Notes: generated by a model from the letters alone, not told the origin. Positions 51,615 through 61,811 are shown, numbered from the stretch's first letter. The stretch is 64,000 nucleotides of DNA from Psychromonas sp. L1A2 (GCF_009828855.1 NZ_WUAG01000001.1:1178001-1242000), one strand, 5' to 3'. Program-made: numbers and translations.

Positions 51615-52137
51615 TAATACCAACCACGCTAATTAACTGATCTATCTTACTTGTTAAAATAACTTATTTCTTCGTTGTCAATTTAGTAAAGGGAACAAAC
51701 CTTTCGCTTAATTTGTGCCTTAACTAACCCCAGTTCTGGATAAGAAAAGCGATACAATACCGCTATTTTCGGGGATCTCTGCGTTAAATTATATCAATAG
51801 AATTAAATAAGTGATCAGAGATTGCGCAGGAAAAATTAACACTAATAAGGCGTGAGTTGTAGGAGATAGTTGTCCTCACTTCAAAACTCACAACGCAGTT
51901 AGAGGTGATTTTAACCAGCAAGAATGATCACCTTATTAATTCTTTTGGTATTATCTCTCAATAATCGGTCATTGCTTCAATAATTAGCCTTGAACTACGC
52001 AAACTAACTGTACTGACTAGTAAAAAATAGTACCTTATGATTTTAAATGTAATTCCACTTTTATTAACCATAATTGAGGTTAACTAAGTCATTTTCCTGC
52101 GCAAAATTTAGAACGCTTATTTAACGTAATTGGTATA
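51615..52137. mobile_element. Outer MITE-like element, divergent family member interrupted by another copy
   Basis: The ends are related inverted repeats: TAATACCAACCACGCTAATT at 51615 and the complement of TTTAACGTAATTGGTATA ending at 52137, about 20 of 28 positions matching by eye. Internal motifs near both ends (TTGTTAAAAT, TTTTCCTGCGCAA) resemble those of the 165-bp element. A complete 165-bp copy lies inside at 51790-51953. The left part also contains CCCAGTTCTGGATAAG, of unknown origin. No coding capacity is seen. The rest of the 51551-52146 interval shows no gene. Confidence 0.55.
51790..51953. mobile_element. MITE-like element, copy 2 (inverted relative to copy 1)
   Basis: The reverse complement matches 12336-12500 with about eight differences by eye. 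It has the same terminal inverted repeats ending in TGATCA-flanked arms, and is nested in a longer related element. Confidence 0.8.
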
Positions 52138-52146
52138 AGTAGTTAT

Positions 52147-52620
52147 TTATTCACTTTTATTAGTTGAAAATTTGGCTAGTGATTGTAATGCTTTTTTTAG
52201 TTTTGGGTCTGCATTCTCTGCTAATGCTAAAAAAGAATCTGCAATATCTTTACTCATTTTTGTAGCTCGTTTTTTGACCGGTTTATTCTTTTTTATCAAT
52301 GCAGGGCTTACTTTAGCAAGTTCTGGATTTACCTTTACTTTGATACTGATTAAAGAGGAATGGTGCTGACGTAACTCCGTTAATATGTCGCTTCGTATAA
52401 ATTGTAAACGTTGAAGCCAAAGTGAGGTTGGACTTTCTATAAGCAAGCTCCCATTTTCAACATTTCCTATACGACAGCCACTGATGTTGTGTTGTTTTAA
52501 AACCCTTTGTAGTACTATATCCAATTTAGAAATCAATGATGTGCTCTGCTGAAAATTATTTTTCTTCAGTAATAATGAGATGGGTTTAGGTTGTTTTTTA
52601 TGTGTTGTCATAACAGCCAT
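52147..52620 (-). CDS. dciA: DciA-family protein (DUF721), predicted replicative helicase loader
   Basis: The protein is about 157 residues from the ATG at 52620. It has a KH-like DUF721 core (about 20-95) containing GCRIGNVENGSLLIESPTS and WLQRLQFIRSDILTELR, plus a basic, disordered C-terminal tail. DciA loads DnaB in bacteria that lack the phage-derived DnaC of E. coli. Its place between lpxC and secA on the opposite strand is the usual one in Vibrio relatives. The start is uncertain: ATGs at 52680, 52620 and 52611 are in frame, and the first would overlap the start of the divergent peptidase gene. Confidence 0.82.
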   Translation of the reverse strand: MAVMTTHKKQPKPISLLLKKNNFQQSTSLISKLDIVLQRVLKQHNISGCRIGNVENGSLLIESPTSLWLQRLQFIRSDILTELRQHHSSLISIKVKVNPELAKVSPALIKKNKPVKKRATKMSKDIADSFLALAENADPKLKKALQSLAKFSTNKSE

Positions 52621-52638
52621 CAATAGTGAATTAGGTTT

Positions 52639-53592
52639 ATGAGTATAACGGTTATTTATAATAGGAATGAGATTAAACATAGTTTTTCTATAACAAGATC
52701 GACATTTATTTTCATCTGTATATCAACGGTCGCTTTATTGATGACCAGCGCTTGGTTATTACAGTCTCATTATCATCAGCAGTTAATACAGCATAAAATA
52801 AATTCACTGAACGAACGAAATGCCATTAAACAACAATATCTTCAATCTATGCAGTCTCAGACTAGCCTGCAACTGCAGTCATTAACTGAAAAAGTAGGTC
52901 AACTTCAAGCCCAAGGTATCAAATTAAATAGCTTAGGTGAACGTATTATTGAAAAATCAAACTTCCCTAAAGAAGAGTTTGAATTTGAATTAAATGAAAA
53001 TACTGAACAAAATACAAAAGAAGATATTCCAACAAGCACCCTCAATAATCCAGCTATAGTTGTGACGCCAGAACTAACAATTTTAAATAAAAGTGTTTCA
53101 CAGCTCGCATATCAGTATGAAAAGAGTCAAAATCTACTACAACAACTTGAAATTACGTTAAACAACCTCCATCTAGTTGATGAACTGTTTATTTCTGGTC
53201 GCCCAGTTCCCGATGAAAGCTCATGGATATCTTCTCCATTTGGTACTCGTTCAGATCCGTTTACAGGTCGTTTACGTCGTCATAACGGAGTGGATATCGC
53301 AGGTTATACTGGTATGCCAATTAATGCTACGGCAGCAGGGGTGATAACAACTTCTGAAGCTAGAACGGGTTATGGATTTTTGGTCGAAATTAATCACGGT
53401 AACGGCTTTAAGACTCGTTATGCACATGCATCGTCACTAGTTGTTTCAGTTGGTGATGTTGTTGAAAAAGGCCAACAAATAGCCGTGATGGGAACAACTG
53501 GTCGCTCTACAGGACCGCATGTCCATTACGAAGTTATTAAAGATGGCAGGCAAATAAATCCAAATTATTATATACAAAGATTACCAAGCTAA
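52639..53592 (+). CDS. M23 (LytM) family metallopeptidase, membrane anchored
   Basis: The 317-residue protein has one N-terminal membrane helix (about 23-43), a periplasmic coiled coil (about 44-100 and 150-180) and a C-terminal LytM domain (about 195-315). Zn ligands are intact: H215 and D219 in RRHNGVDIAG, and H294-V-H296 in GPHVHYEV. It is therefore predicted to be an active endopeptidase cutting peptidoglycan crosslinks. It occupies the place that secM holds in E. coli, just before secA (40 nt gap). Substrate is inferred from the family. Confidence 0.92.
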   Translation: MSITVIYNRNEIKHSFSITRSTFIFICISTVALLMTSAWLLQSHYHQQLIQHKINSLNERNAIKQQYLQSMQSQTSLQLQSLTEKVGQLQAQGIKLNSLGERIIEKSNFPKEEFEFELNENTEQNTKEDIPTSTLNNPAIVVTPELTILNKSVSQLAYQYEKSQNLLQQLEITLNNLHLVDELFISGRPVPDESSWISSPFGTRSDPFTGRLRRHNGVDIAGYTGMPINATAAGVITTSEARTGYGFLVEINHGNGFKTRYAHASSLVVSVGDVVEKGQQIAVMGTTGRSTGPHVHYEVIKDGRQINPNYYIQRLPS

Positions 53593-53632
53593 ATTACAAA
53601 TTTTATCCGACTTTTTACAATGAGAAAAGCAA

Positions 53633-56359
53633 ATGATCACATCGATAATAACAAAAATAATAGGCAGTCGAAATGACCGTTATCTAAAAAACCTGCGCAA
53701 AGTTGTTAATGAAATTAACAAACTAGAACCTGAAATCCAGGCTCTTTCTGAGCAAGAACTCAAAGCGAAAACTGCTTACTTTAAAGAACGTCTTGCCAAT
53801 GGTGAAACGATTGACGATATTTTAGTTGAAGCTTTTGCTGTAGTTAGAAGTGCATCTGAGCGTGTTTTTGGTATGCGTCATTTTGATGTGCAGCTTATTG
53901 GCGGCATGGTTTTAAATGAAAATAAAATCGCAGAGATGCGTACTGGTGAAGGTAAAACTTTAACTGCAACCTTACCGGCGTACTTAAATGCATTAACCGG
54001 TAAAGGTGTACATGTTATTACCGTGAATGATTATTTAGCGCGCCGTGATGCTGAATGGAATGCACAACTATTTGAATACTTAGGTTTAACAATTGGTATC
54101 AATTTATCTGGCATGAACGGTGAAGAAAAACGAGCTGCCTATGCTGCTGATATTACTTACGGCACTAATAATGAATTTGGTTTCGATTACCTACGTGACA
54201 ACATGGCTTTCGAAGCTTCTCAACGTGTTATGCGTGGTGTACATTTTGCGATTGTCGATGAAGTTGACTCAATCTTAATCGATGAAGCAAGAACACCATT
54301 GATCATCTCAGGACCTACTGACGGTGATGCAACGCTTTATACTAAATTAAATTCTATTATCCCATTGTTAACAAAACAAGATAAAGAAGATACTGAAGAG
54401 TACATTGGTGAAGGTGATTTCACTGTCGATGAAAAAAGTAAGCAGGTATTGCTAACTGAACGTGGCCAAGAAAAAGTTGAGCGTATTCTACAAGAACGTG
54501 GTTTATTAGAAGAACATACTTCTTTATATGCTGCATCAAGCATCAGTTTGTTACATCATGTTAACGCCGCATTACGTGCTCACACATTATTTGAAAAAGA
54601 CGTTGAGTACATCGTTACTGCTGAAGGTGAGGTTGTGATCGTTGATGAACATACTGGTCGTACAATGCCAGGTCGTCGTTGGTCTGAAGGTTTACACCAA
54701 GCTGTAGAAGCTAAAGAAGGGGTTAAAATTCAAAATGAAAATCAAACACTGGCTTCAATTACATTCCAGAACTACTTCCGTCTTTATGAAAAACTAGGTG
54801 GTATGACAGGTACTGCTGATACTGAAGCTTTTGAGTTCCAGTCTATTTATGGTCTAGAAACGATTGTTATTCCAACAAATCGTCCTATGGTACGTAAAGA
54901 TGGTGGTGATTTAGTTTACTTAACTGAAATTGAAAAATACCAAGCAATTATTGAAGATATTAACACGCGATTAGAGCGTCGTCAGCCCGTGTTAGTCGGT
55001 ACCGTTTCTATTGAAAGCTCTGAATTGCTTTCAGAGTTAATGACTAAAGCAAAAATCAAACATAGCGTGTTAAATGCTAAGTTTCATGAAAAAGAAGCTG
55101 ATATTATTGCTCATGCTGGTGCATTAGGTTCAGTGACTATTGCCACTAACATGGCTGGTCGTGGTACTGATATCGTACTAGGCGGCAATTTACAGAATCG
55201 TCTTGAAAAATTAGGTGATTTAACTGAAGCGCAAATTGCCGCTGAAACGGCTGCTTGGAAAGAAGATCAAGCCGCAGTATTAGCTGCTGGTGGTCTTTAC
55301 ATTGTTGGTACCGAACGCCATGAGTCTCGTCGTATCGATAACCAGTTACGTGGTCGTGCTGGTCGTCAAGGTGATGCTGGTGAAAGTCGTTTCTACCTTT
55401 CAATGGAAGATTCGTTAATGCGTATCTTTGCTTCAGAAAAAGTGTCTAATATGATGAAAAAATTAGGCATGGAAAATGGCGAAGCCATTGAGCATCCTTG
55501 GGTAACTCGTGCGATTGAAAACGCACAACGCAAAGTTGAAGGGCGTAACTTTGACATGCGTAAATCTTTATTAGACTTTGATGATGTTGCTAATGACCAA
55601 CGTAAAGTGGTTTACCAACAACGTAACGGTATAATGGATAGTGAAAACATCACTGAAAATATTGAACAAATTTGGGATGATGTATTCAACGCTTGTATCG
55701 ATGGATATGTACCATTGCATTCATTAACAGAACAATGGGATTTAGAAGGTTTAGAAAACCGTTTAAAACAAGATTTCTTAATCGAATTACCTGTTCAACA
55801 GTGGTTAGTTGATGATGCTAATTTACAAGAAGAAACTATTCGTGAAAACATACTTGAGCATGCAAAAGCAGTTTATCAAGACAAAAAAGAGCAAGTAGGC
55901 GAGTCTATTATTGCTGGTTTTGAAAAGTCTGTCATGTTGCAAACAATTGATATGCTTTGGAAAGAGCATTTGTCAGCAATGGATCACCTACGCCAAGGTA
56001 TACATTTACGTGGTTATGCACAAAAAGATCCAAAACAAGAGTACAAGCGTGAATCATATGAGTTGTTTATCGCGATGTTAGAAAACTTAAAAGCAGATGT
56101 CGTAGGTATTTTATCTAAAGTACAAATACAAAGTAGAGAAGAAGCTGAAGCGATTCAAGAAAAACGTCGTGAAGATGAAGCAAAAGCTAATATTCAATAT
56201 CAACATGCACAAGTAAATGGTGATGGAGAAGCTGAAACTGAAGCAGAAGATGAGTCATCTGATACGTTTATCCGCCAAGATAAAAAAGTAGGACGTAATG
56301 AACCTTGCCCATGTGGTTCAGGTAAAAAGTTCAAGCAATGTCATGGTAAATTAGGCTAA
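53633..56359 (+). CDS. secA: Preprotein translocase ATPase SecA
   Basis: The 908-residue motor drives proteins through SecYEG. It has Walker [15 protein letters not shown] (about residues 102-115), [20 protein letters not shown], the [11 protein letters not shown] and [15 protein letters not shown] helicase motifs. The C-terminal Zn-binding [14 protein letters not shown] binds SecB. The linker before it is acidic and Q/E rich. No SecM-like arrest peptide gene precedes it, and the upstream gene encodes an M23 peptidase. Confidence 0.98.
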   Translation: MITSIITKIIGSRNDRYLKNLRKVVNEINKLEPEIQALSEQELKAKTAYFKERLANGETIDDILVEAFAVVRSASERVFGMRHFDVQLIGGMVLNENKIAEMRTGEGKTLTATLPAYLNALTGKGVHVITVNDYLARRDAEWNAQLFEYLGLTIGINLSGMNGEEKRAAYAADITYGTNNEFGFDYLRDNMAFEASQRVMRGVHFAIVDEVDSILIDEARTPLIISGPTDGDATLYTKLNSIIPLLTKQDKEDTEEYIGEGDFTVDEKSKQVLLTERGQEKVERILQERGLLEEHTSLYAASSISLLHHVNAALRAHTLFEKDVEYIVTAEGEVVIVDEHTGRTMPGRRWSEGLHQAVEAKEGVKIQNENQTLASITFQNYFRLYEKLGGMTGTADTEAFEFQSIYGLETIVIPTNRPMVRKDGGDLVYLTEIEKYQAIIEDINTRLERRQPVLVGTVSIESSELLSELMTKAKIKHSVLNAKFHEKEADIIAHAGALGSVTIATNMAGRGTDIVLGGNLQNRLEKLGDLTEAQIAAETAAWKEDQAAVLAAGGLYIVGTERHESRRIDNQLRGRAGRQGDAGESRFYLSMEDSLMRIFASEKVSNMMKKLGMENGEAIEHPWVTRAIENAQRKVEGRNFDMRKSLLDFDDVANDQRKVVYQQRNGIMDSENITENIEQIWDDVFNACIDGYVPLHSLTEQWDLEGLENRLKQDFLIELPVQQWLVDDANLQEETIRENILEHAKAVYQDKKEQVGESIIAGFEKSVMLQTIDMLWKEHLSAMDHLRQGIHLRGYAQKDPKQEYKRESYELFIAMLENLKADVVGILSKVQIQSREEAEAIQEKRREDEAKANIQYQHAQVNGDGEAETEAEDESSDTFIRQDKKVGRNEPCPCGSGKKFKQCHGKLG

Positions 56360-56395
56360 CATCTCGTTAAGGAAGTTTAATCCTCTTTAACAAAT

Positions 56396-56428
56396 AAAAG
56401 GTGGTACTTCATTGAAGACCACCTTTTT
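56396..56428 (+). terminator. Rho-independent terminator after secA
   Basis: The stem AAAGGTGGT/ACCACCTTT (56397-56405, 56418-56426) is followed by further T residues. Confidence 0.88.
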
Positions 56429-56458
56429 TATTGCTTTAAAAATAAAAAAGGAGCAACA

Positions 56459-56842
56459 ATGCCAGAGCAAATAATTAGTATCGCTATAGTGCAGAATGAG
56501 CATAAAAAACTATTGATATCTCGTCGTCAAAAAGGCCAGCATCTCGCTGGTAAATGGGAGTTTCCTGGTGGTAAAGTAGAACAAGGTGAAGCGCTTGAAG
56601 TGGCAATGTTACGAGAGTTAGAGGAAGAGGTTGGCTTGACGGCAACCAAGTACAGTTTATTTGATTCGTTAAGTTTTCAATATGATGAGGTGCATTTACA
56701 TTTAAACTTTTATTTAGTCACAGATTATCAAGGCGAAGCAACTTCTCTTGAAGGACAACAAATTAAATGGGTCTCTGCTGCCGAACTAAGCCAATATGAT
56801 TTCCCTAAAGCTAATTTAACGGTGATTAATAAATTACTCTAA
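56459..56842 (+). CDS. mutT: 8-oxo-dGTP diphosphatase MutT
   Basis: The 127-residue Nudix hydrolase removes 8-oxo-dGTP from the nucleotide pool. The Nudix box runs from G38 to L60 with E44, RE52-53 and EE near 56-57. GKWEFPGGK precedes it, as in MutT. The ribosome binding site is AAGGAG. It is convergent with ligE, the coding ends overlapping by 17 bp. Confidence 0.94.
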   Translation: MPEQIISIAIVQNEHKKLLISRRQKGQHLAGKWEFPGGKVEQGEALEVAMLRELEEEVGLTATKYSLFDSLSFQYDEVHLHLNFYLVTDYQGEATSLEGQQIKWVSAAELSQYDFPKANLTVINKLL

Positions 56843-57719
56843 CACGGACAAATGATGCAAAACGAGGGATATTATTGTTTGTTTTACCCGTAAAGCGATA
56901 AGTAATAACACTGCCGATAGCAGGCGGATTATTTCTCTCCTGATCACTAAATCCAGATCCTATCTTAAAGGTGACTCCCTCTTTATTTTTTACTAGAATT
57001 GAACCTAATAAACCTTCATATTTACCTTTTCCTGGTATGTAAGCAATAACAGTTGCTTCAGCATCTTCAAACTTCTTTAGCTTCATTAAGTCACGATTTC
57101 GCTTTGTTTGATAAAGGGCATTTTGATGATGAAGCATTAAACCTTCACCTTGTCCCATTACTACGTTATTTAGCAAATCAAATAACGCTTCTGTATTGGG
57201 TAGTTTTTGTTGTTTAATCATTTGTAAATAAGGGCTAGTAGCTTCAGTGACTATGCCTTGCATTTTGTTAATACGCTGTTCAAAAGAGGCTGTACTTTCA
57301 GGCAGATCAAAAATCATAAATTTAACCTGTTTCCAATGCTCATTTTGATTATCTTGAGTACGCACAATGCCCGACACTTTTTCAAACTGCTGTCTTGCGA
57401 TCCATAGTTCCCCATCCATTTTGGTCGCTGGGAATGATTTAATAAACCATGTTGGCGCTGTAAATACATTTCCCTGTTTGGAAATGAGTTGATGTCCATC
57501 CCAATAAGCACGAATGCCATCTAACTTTTCACTGACATAATATTGTGTAACATCGATATCTTGTCGATAATTGGTAGCAAGCTGAATGGGAGGAGGTTTA
57601 GCAATAGCGGCAGAAATCGAAAGCATTAATATTGCAATGCAGTTAAATAGGTAGTAAGTAAATTGACTATTTTTCAGATGAGAAAAGACGATTTTTTGAA
57701 AGGTAAATAATGACGTCAT
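56826..57719 (-). CDS. ligE: ATP-dependent DNA ligase, Lig E type, with signal peptide
   Basis: The 297-residue minimal ligase has the nucleotidyltransferase motif I SEKLDGIRAYWDG (K65 forms the AMP adduct), MDGELW (motif III), GEGLMLH (motif IV), MKLKKF (motif V) and an OB domain (about 210-297). An extended N-terminus ends in a hydrophobic signal segment (about 22-39) with likely cleavage after A40 (SAAIA). Lig E proteins are known as single-strand break-sealing ATP ligases predicted to work in the periplasm. The ribosome binding site GGAG is 6 nt before the ATG and lies in one arm of a long inverted repeat. The 3' end overlaps mutT by 17 bp. Confidence 0.93.
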   Translation of the reverse strand: MTSLFTFQKIVFSHLKNSQFTYYLFNCIAILMLSISAAIAKPPPIQLATNYRQDIDVTQYYVSEKLDGIRAYWDGHQLISKQGNVFTAPTWFIKSFPATKMDGELWIARQQFEKVSGIVRTQDNQNEHWKQVKFMIFDLPESTASFEQRINKMQGIVTEATSPYLQMIKQQKLPNTEALFDLLNNVVMGQGEGLMLHHQNALYQTKRNRDLMKLKKFEDAEATVIAYIPGKGKYEGLLGSILVKNKEGVTFKIGSGFSDQERNNPPAIGSVITYRFTGKTNNNIPRFASFVRVRVIY

Positions 57720-57726
57720 AAAAAGC

Positions 57727-57780
57727 TCCTACACTTGGCAAAATATAAATATTTTTTTAATTCAAGTAATAAGTGTAGGA
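57727..57780 (-). promoter_or_regulatory. Inverted repeat that could sequester the ligE ribosome binding site
   Basis: In the ligE sense, TCCTACACTT (57780-57771) pairs perfectly with AAGTGTAGGA (57736-57727). The GGA of the GGAG ribosome binding site (57729-57726) is in the stem. The 34-nt loop is very AT-rich. A T5 run and the start codon follow directly. Confidence 0.5.
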
Positions 57781-57866
57781 AGTTTTTAAAAAAGTGAGAC
57801 TATTTAAATACAATAATGTTTGCTTACCAGCAAATTATTTACAGGTTCTATTGGGTAGATCGTATT

Positions 57867-58823
<957 letters not shown>

Positions 58824-58883
58824 TCAGATTAAAAGATTTAATAAGCCTTAACACTAAAAGTAAAAATAAGAAGTGAAAATAAG

Positions 58884-59483
58884 ATGCGTTTAATAATTGG
58901 TTTAACAGGGGGAATCGGGAGTGGAAAATCAACTGTCGCAAAAGAGTTTATTGCTTTAGGTATTGACGTCGTTGACGCTGATAAAGTAGCTCGAGAAGTA
59001 GTAGAACCTGGACAACCAGCCTTAGCTAAAATTGAACTTTATTTTGGCAAAGAGGTCGTAGATATTAACGGTGAATTAGATAGAGCGAAGCTTAGAAATA
59101 TCATCTTTAAATCTGAGACAAAAAAGCAGTGGTTGAATGAATTGTTGCATCCTATTATCCGTGATACTTTGTTGAAACAACTTGAACAAGCACAAAGTAA
59201 ATACGTGATATTAGAAGCGCCTTTGCTATTAGAAAATCAGTTAACAAAGTATACTGATTACACATTGGTCGTTGATGTTACTGAGGCTTTGCAAATCGAG
59301 CGTGCAACGCAACGAGATAGTAATTCAATAACCCAAATTCAAGCTATTATGGATGCACAAATCAGTAGAGAGCTTAGGCTACAACAAGCTGATTATATTA
59401 TTGATAATAACTGCACAGACCTTGTTGTATTGAAGCAGCAAGTTAAAATGTTACATTTACAGTTTTTATCTATACAAAAGTAG
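58884..59483 (+). CDS. coaE: Dephospho-CoA kinase
   Basis: The 199-residue P-loop kinase performs the last step of CoA synthesis. The Walker A is GGIGSGKST (9-17); DADKVAREVVEPG and LLEAPLLLEN match the family. It is followed by zapD and yacG in the conserved coaE-zapD-yacG order. Confidence 0.97.
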   Translation: MRLIIGLTGGIGSGKSTVAKEFIALGIDVVDADKVAREVVEPGQPALAKIELYFGKEVVDINGELDRAKLRNIIFKSETKKQWLNELLHPIIRDTLLKQLEQAQSKYVILEAPLLLENQLTKYTDYTLVVDVTEALQIERATQRDSNSITQIQAIMDAQISRELRLQQADYIIDNNCTDLVVLKQQVKMLHLQFLSIQK

Positions 59484-59552
59484 GCTTTTTGATTGTTTAG
59501 TAAAGACTCCTTAATGTAACCTTACTTTTTTATAAAATAAATAGACAGCCTT

Positions 59553-60284
59553 ATGATCGCCTTTGAATACCCCTTAACAGAAAAGAGCCGTAGTTATCTA
59601 CGTTTTGAATCTCTTTTTCTACAAATTAAACAAAGCATTTCACTAGATAATGAGAGTGATGCCGTTACTTATTTTAAGTCTTTATTTGAGTTAATTGAAT
59701 TAAGTGATCGCAGTGATATTCGACACGATTTAATTAAAGACTTGCGTTCACTATTAGAAGAAATGCAATCATGGTTAAACAGTGAGCAAGCTGATACTGA
59801 AGCGATTAAAGCATTAATGGTAGAAATTAGTGAATTAATCAGTGCTTTATTAGTGATGTCTAAACAACTTAAATTTTTTAAAGATAGCCGTTTTTTAACT
59901 TCTTTAAAACAGCGATTTTTCATCCCTGGTGGATGTTGTAACTTTGACCTACCGCAGTTTCATTTCTGGTTATCACAACCGATTGAATTAAAAAGAACAG
60001 ACACTAAACAATGGTTTGAATACTTTACTGTTTTAGATCGGGCATTATCTTTATTTTTGAAAATGAAACGTCATCAAGGTATTAAATCGACACAGCAAGC
60101 TAAAAATGGTTTCTTCCAAGGTGAAGTAGAGCATGCGTTATTTATTATTTTGAGTGTTGATCCTGCTTTACAAGCTTACCCTATGATCTCTGGGCATAAA
60201 CATCGCTACTCTGTCAGGTTTATGAATGCTAATGCTGAAAATAGCCAAGCTGAGAATATTGAATTCGAACAGACTTTTTGTTAA
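59553..60284 (+). CDS. zapD: Cell division protein ZapD
   Basis: The 243-residue FtsZ-bundling protein (YacF) has FEYPLTEKSRSYLRFESLF at the start and FIPGGCCNFDLPQFHFWL in the centre, both conserved. It binds the C-terminal peptide of FtsZ and stabilises the Z ring. It lies 69 nt after coaE. Confidence 0.96.
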   Translation: MIAFEYPLTEKSRSYLRFESLFLQIKQSISLDNESDAVTYFKSLFELIELSDRSDIRHDLIKDLRSLLEEMQSWLNSEQADTEAIKALMVEISELISALLVMSKQLKFFKDSRFLTSLKQRFFIPGGCCNFDLPQFHFWLSQPIELKRTDTKQWFEYFTVLDRALSLFLKMKRHQGIKSTQQAKNGFFQGEVEHALFIILSVDPALQAYPMISGHKHRYSVRFMNANAENSQAENIEFEQTFC

Positions 60285-60336
60285 AACGTCTATAGACAAT
60301 CAAAATGTTAAATATTGTTAAAGGTAAGGAAAATAA

Positions 60337-60531
60337 ATGAAGGTTAATTGTCCAACTTGTCAAAAACAAGTTGTCTGGGATAAACAGAGCTTGTATCGCC
60401 CATTTTGTTGTAAACGTTGTCAGTTAATTGATTTAGGTGAATGGGCTGATGAAGAAAAACGCATCAAAGGTGAGTCTGTTAGCCCAGAGAATTTACCGCA
60501 AAATAAAACAATTTATTTTGAAGAAGATTAA
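60337..60531 (+). CDS. yacG: DNA gyrase inhibitor YacG (zinc-binding)
   Basis: The 64-residue protein has a zinc finger formed by C5, C8, C24 and C28 ([21 protein letters not shown]) and an acidic disordered tail. YacG is known to bind GyrB and inhibit gyrase in E. coli. The ribosome binding site TAAGGA precedes the ATG. It is third gene of coaE-zapD-yacG. Confidence 0.95.
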   Translation: MKVNCPTCQKQVVWDKQSLYRPFCCKRCQLIDLGEWADEEKRIKGESVSPENLPQNKTIYFEED

Positions 60532-60619
60532 TAACTTAGTTGAAAGCGCTAATAAAAACATTGGTATTAAAAATAGACATAAAACAGATAGATAAAATAA
60601 GATAAAAATATAAGGAAGT

Positions 60620-60967
60620 ATGATGCTACTAAGTGATTTTTTAACAAAATTAAATACACAACCAGAGACAATTGAATTTACTGACACAATGGCTGTCATT
60701 GAAGCAAATTACACGTTTAGTGAAACAGCTTTCACTAATGGTCAACAAAGTAATGCTGCAGGAGAAAACTCAGGCTCATGTAAGATTTTTTCGTTTGCAC
60801 AATTAAATGGATTAACTGAACAGCAAACGTTAGCTTGTTTTGGCATCTATTACCGTAATGATGTCTTAGGAAACCCTGATGCAAGGGATCATCAAAATAT
60901 TCGTCAGTTTATGATTAATGGTTGGTCTGGTATTAGTTTTGATTCTGCACCTTTAGTTAGCAAATAA
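60620..60967 (+). CDS. HopJ type III effector family protein
   Basis: The 115-residue soluble protein matches the HopJ family: FTDTMAVIEANYTFSETAFTNG-type start, QNAAGENSGSCKIFSFA-like centre and GIYYRNDVLGNPDARDHQNIR-type end. Despite the name, family members occur widely in marine bacteria without type III secretion, and the function is unknown. The ribosome binding site is AAGGAAG. Two adjacent ATGs (60620, 60623) are possible starts. It lies 88 nt after yacG and may share its transcript. Confidence 0.85.
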   Translation: MMLLSDFLTKLNTQPETIEFTDTMAVIEANYTFSETAFTNGQQSNAAGENSGSCKIFSFAQLNGLTEQQTLACFGIYYRNDVLGNPDARDHQNIRQFMINGWSGISFDSAPLVSK

Positions 60968-61014
60968 TTGTTAACAAGTAACCGGTAGTAAATATACGTT
61001 TAAGTAGGGTAGGT

Positions 61015-61091
61015 CATTCAGCTATGTTAGTAGCATTCAGCTATGTTAGTAGGTTATGTTAGTAGGTAGTGTTAATAGATCATGTTAATAA
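61015..61091. repeat. Degenerate tandem repeats of about 13 bp
   Basis: CATTCAGCTATGTTAGTAG occurs twice in tandem (61015-61033, 61034-61052). It is followed by decaying units related to GTTATGTTAGTAG to about 61091. Nothing coding is seen. Confidence 0.75.
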
Positions 61092-61177
61092 GATACTTGG
61101 ATTCAGATCATAAGTAGAGACTGTTTTTATTACAGTCTCAAAACTACATAACGTTATCTCACCTAAACGAATAAAAT

Positions 61178-61210
61178 GTAACCCGATGCTTAAAACATCG
61201 GGTTTTTTAT
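61178..61210 (+). terminator. Rho-independent terminator between the HopJ gene and yciH
   Basis: The stem AACCCGATG/CATCGGGTT (61180-61188, 61196-61204) is followed by TTTT. It is strong for the plus strand and may also serve the convergent yciH weakly. Confidence 0.88.
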
Positions 61211-61228
61211 ACGCTTTAAAAAAGTAAT

Positions 61229-61555
61229 CTAACCGCCAGCTAACTTAACTTGGTAGCCTTGTTTTTCTAATACTGTTTTAATAATTTCACGTTGGTCTGT
61301 TTGTATCTCAATGACGAAGTCTTTTACTGTACCGCCACAACCAGTTCGCTTTTTAATTTCTTTAGCTAACGCTTTAATCGCTTTCTCATCTAGCTGTAAG
61401 CCTTTAATTAAAGTCACACCTTTACCTTTACGACCTTTAGTCTCTCGATGCAAGCGGATAACGCCATCACTCTCAGGTGCTTTTTGTTTCTGTTTTGTCT
61501 TTTCTACTTTTCCACCATCTGTAGAGTAGACTAAATTTAATTCACCAAAATCCAT
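61229..61555 (-). CDS. yciH: SUI1/eIF1-family translation factor YciH
   Basis: The 108-residue protein has an N-terminal variable part (VYSTDGG) and a C-terminal SUI1 domain (about 30-108) with VTLIKGLQLDEKAIKALAKE and RTGCGGTVKD. YciH resembles eukaryotic eIF1 and affects start-site fidelity and translation under stress. The ATG at 61555 follows GGTGGA and gives the normal family length. A longer frame from a TTG at 61570 is not preferred. Confidence 0.94.
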   Translation of the reverse strand: MDFGELNLVYSTDGGKVEKTKQKQKAPESDGVIRLHRETKGRKGKGVTLIKGLQLDEKAIKALAKEIKKRTGCGGTVKDFVIEIQTDQREIIKTVLEKQGYQVKLAGG

Positions 61556-61715
61556 AATTATTTCCACCAATTAATTTCTCATCTAGTTTATACCTGTTCC
61601 TATTACAGATGTAAAACACAGCCAAAACTTCTTCTTAAATAGAGGAGTTGACCCGACTAAATTGATCTAAAACAAAGGACTTGTTTATACCTGTTGCTCG
61701 CTCTGTTTATTGGTT

Positions 61716-61734
61716 GTTAATGATAATGGTTTGT
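61716..61734 (+). promoter_or_regulatory. Possible Fur box upstream of feoA
   Basis: GTTAATGATAATGGTTTGT matches the left two thirds of the 19-bp Fur consensus (GATAATGATAATCATTATC), about 13 of 19 positions by eye. It lies about 80 bp before feoAB, which Fur represses in related bacteria. Confidence 0.4.
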
Positions 61735-61811
61735 ATTAACTTGCTTGTTATAGCGTTAGCAGGTTCAAAGAATAAACGTATTTTTTGAACGAAAAATAGT
61801 AAGGGTCAATC

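Noticed and set aside
51741-51790. Insertion sequence end (CCCAGTTCTGGATAAG motif)
   Set aside because: No transposase remnant or matching opposite end is found; kept only as part of the outer MITE-like element.
52639-53592. SecM-type arrest peptide encoded by the gene before secA
   Set aside because: The protein is a complete M23 peptidase, and its C-terminus (NPNYYIQRLPS) has no SecM or VemP arrest motif that I recognise.
57811-57838. AATAATGTTTGC/GCAAATTATT hairpin after nadC as a terminator
   Set aside because: The stem is AT-rich and interrupted and no T-run follows on the minus strand, so it is too weak to call.
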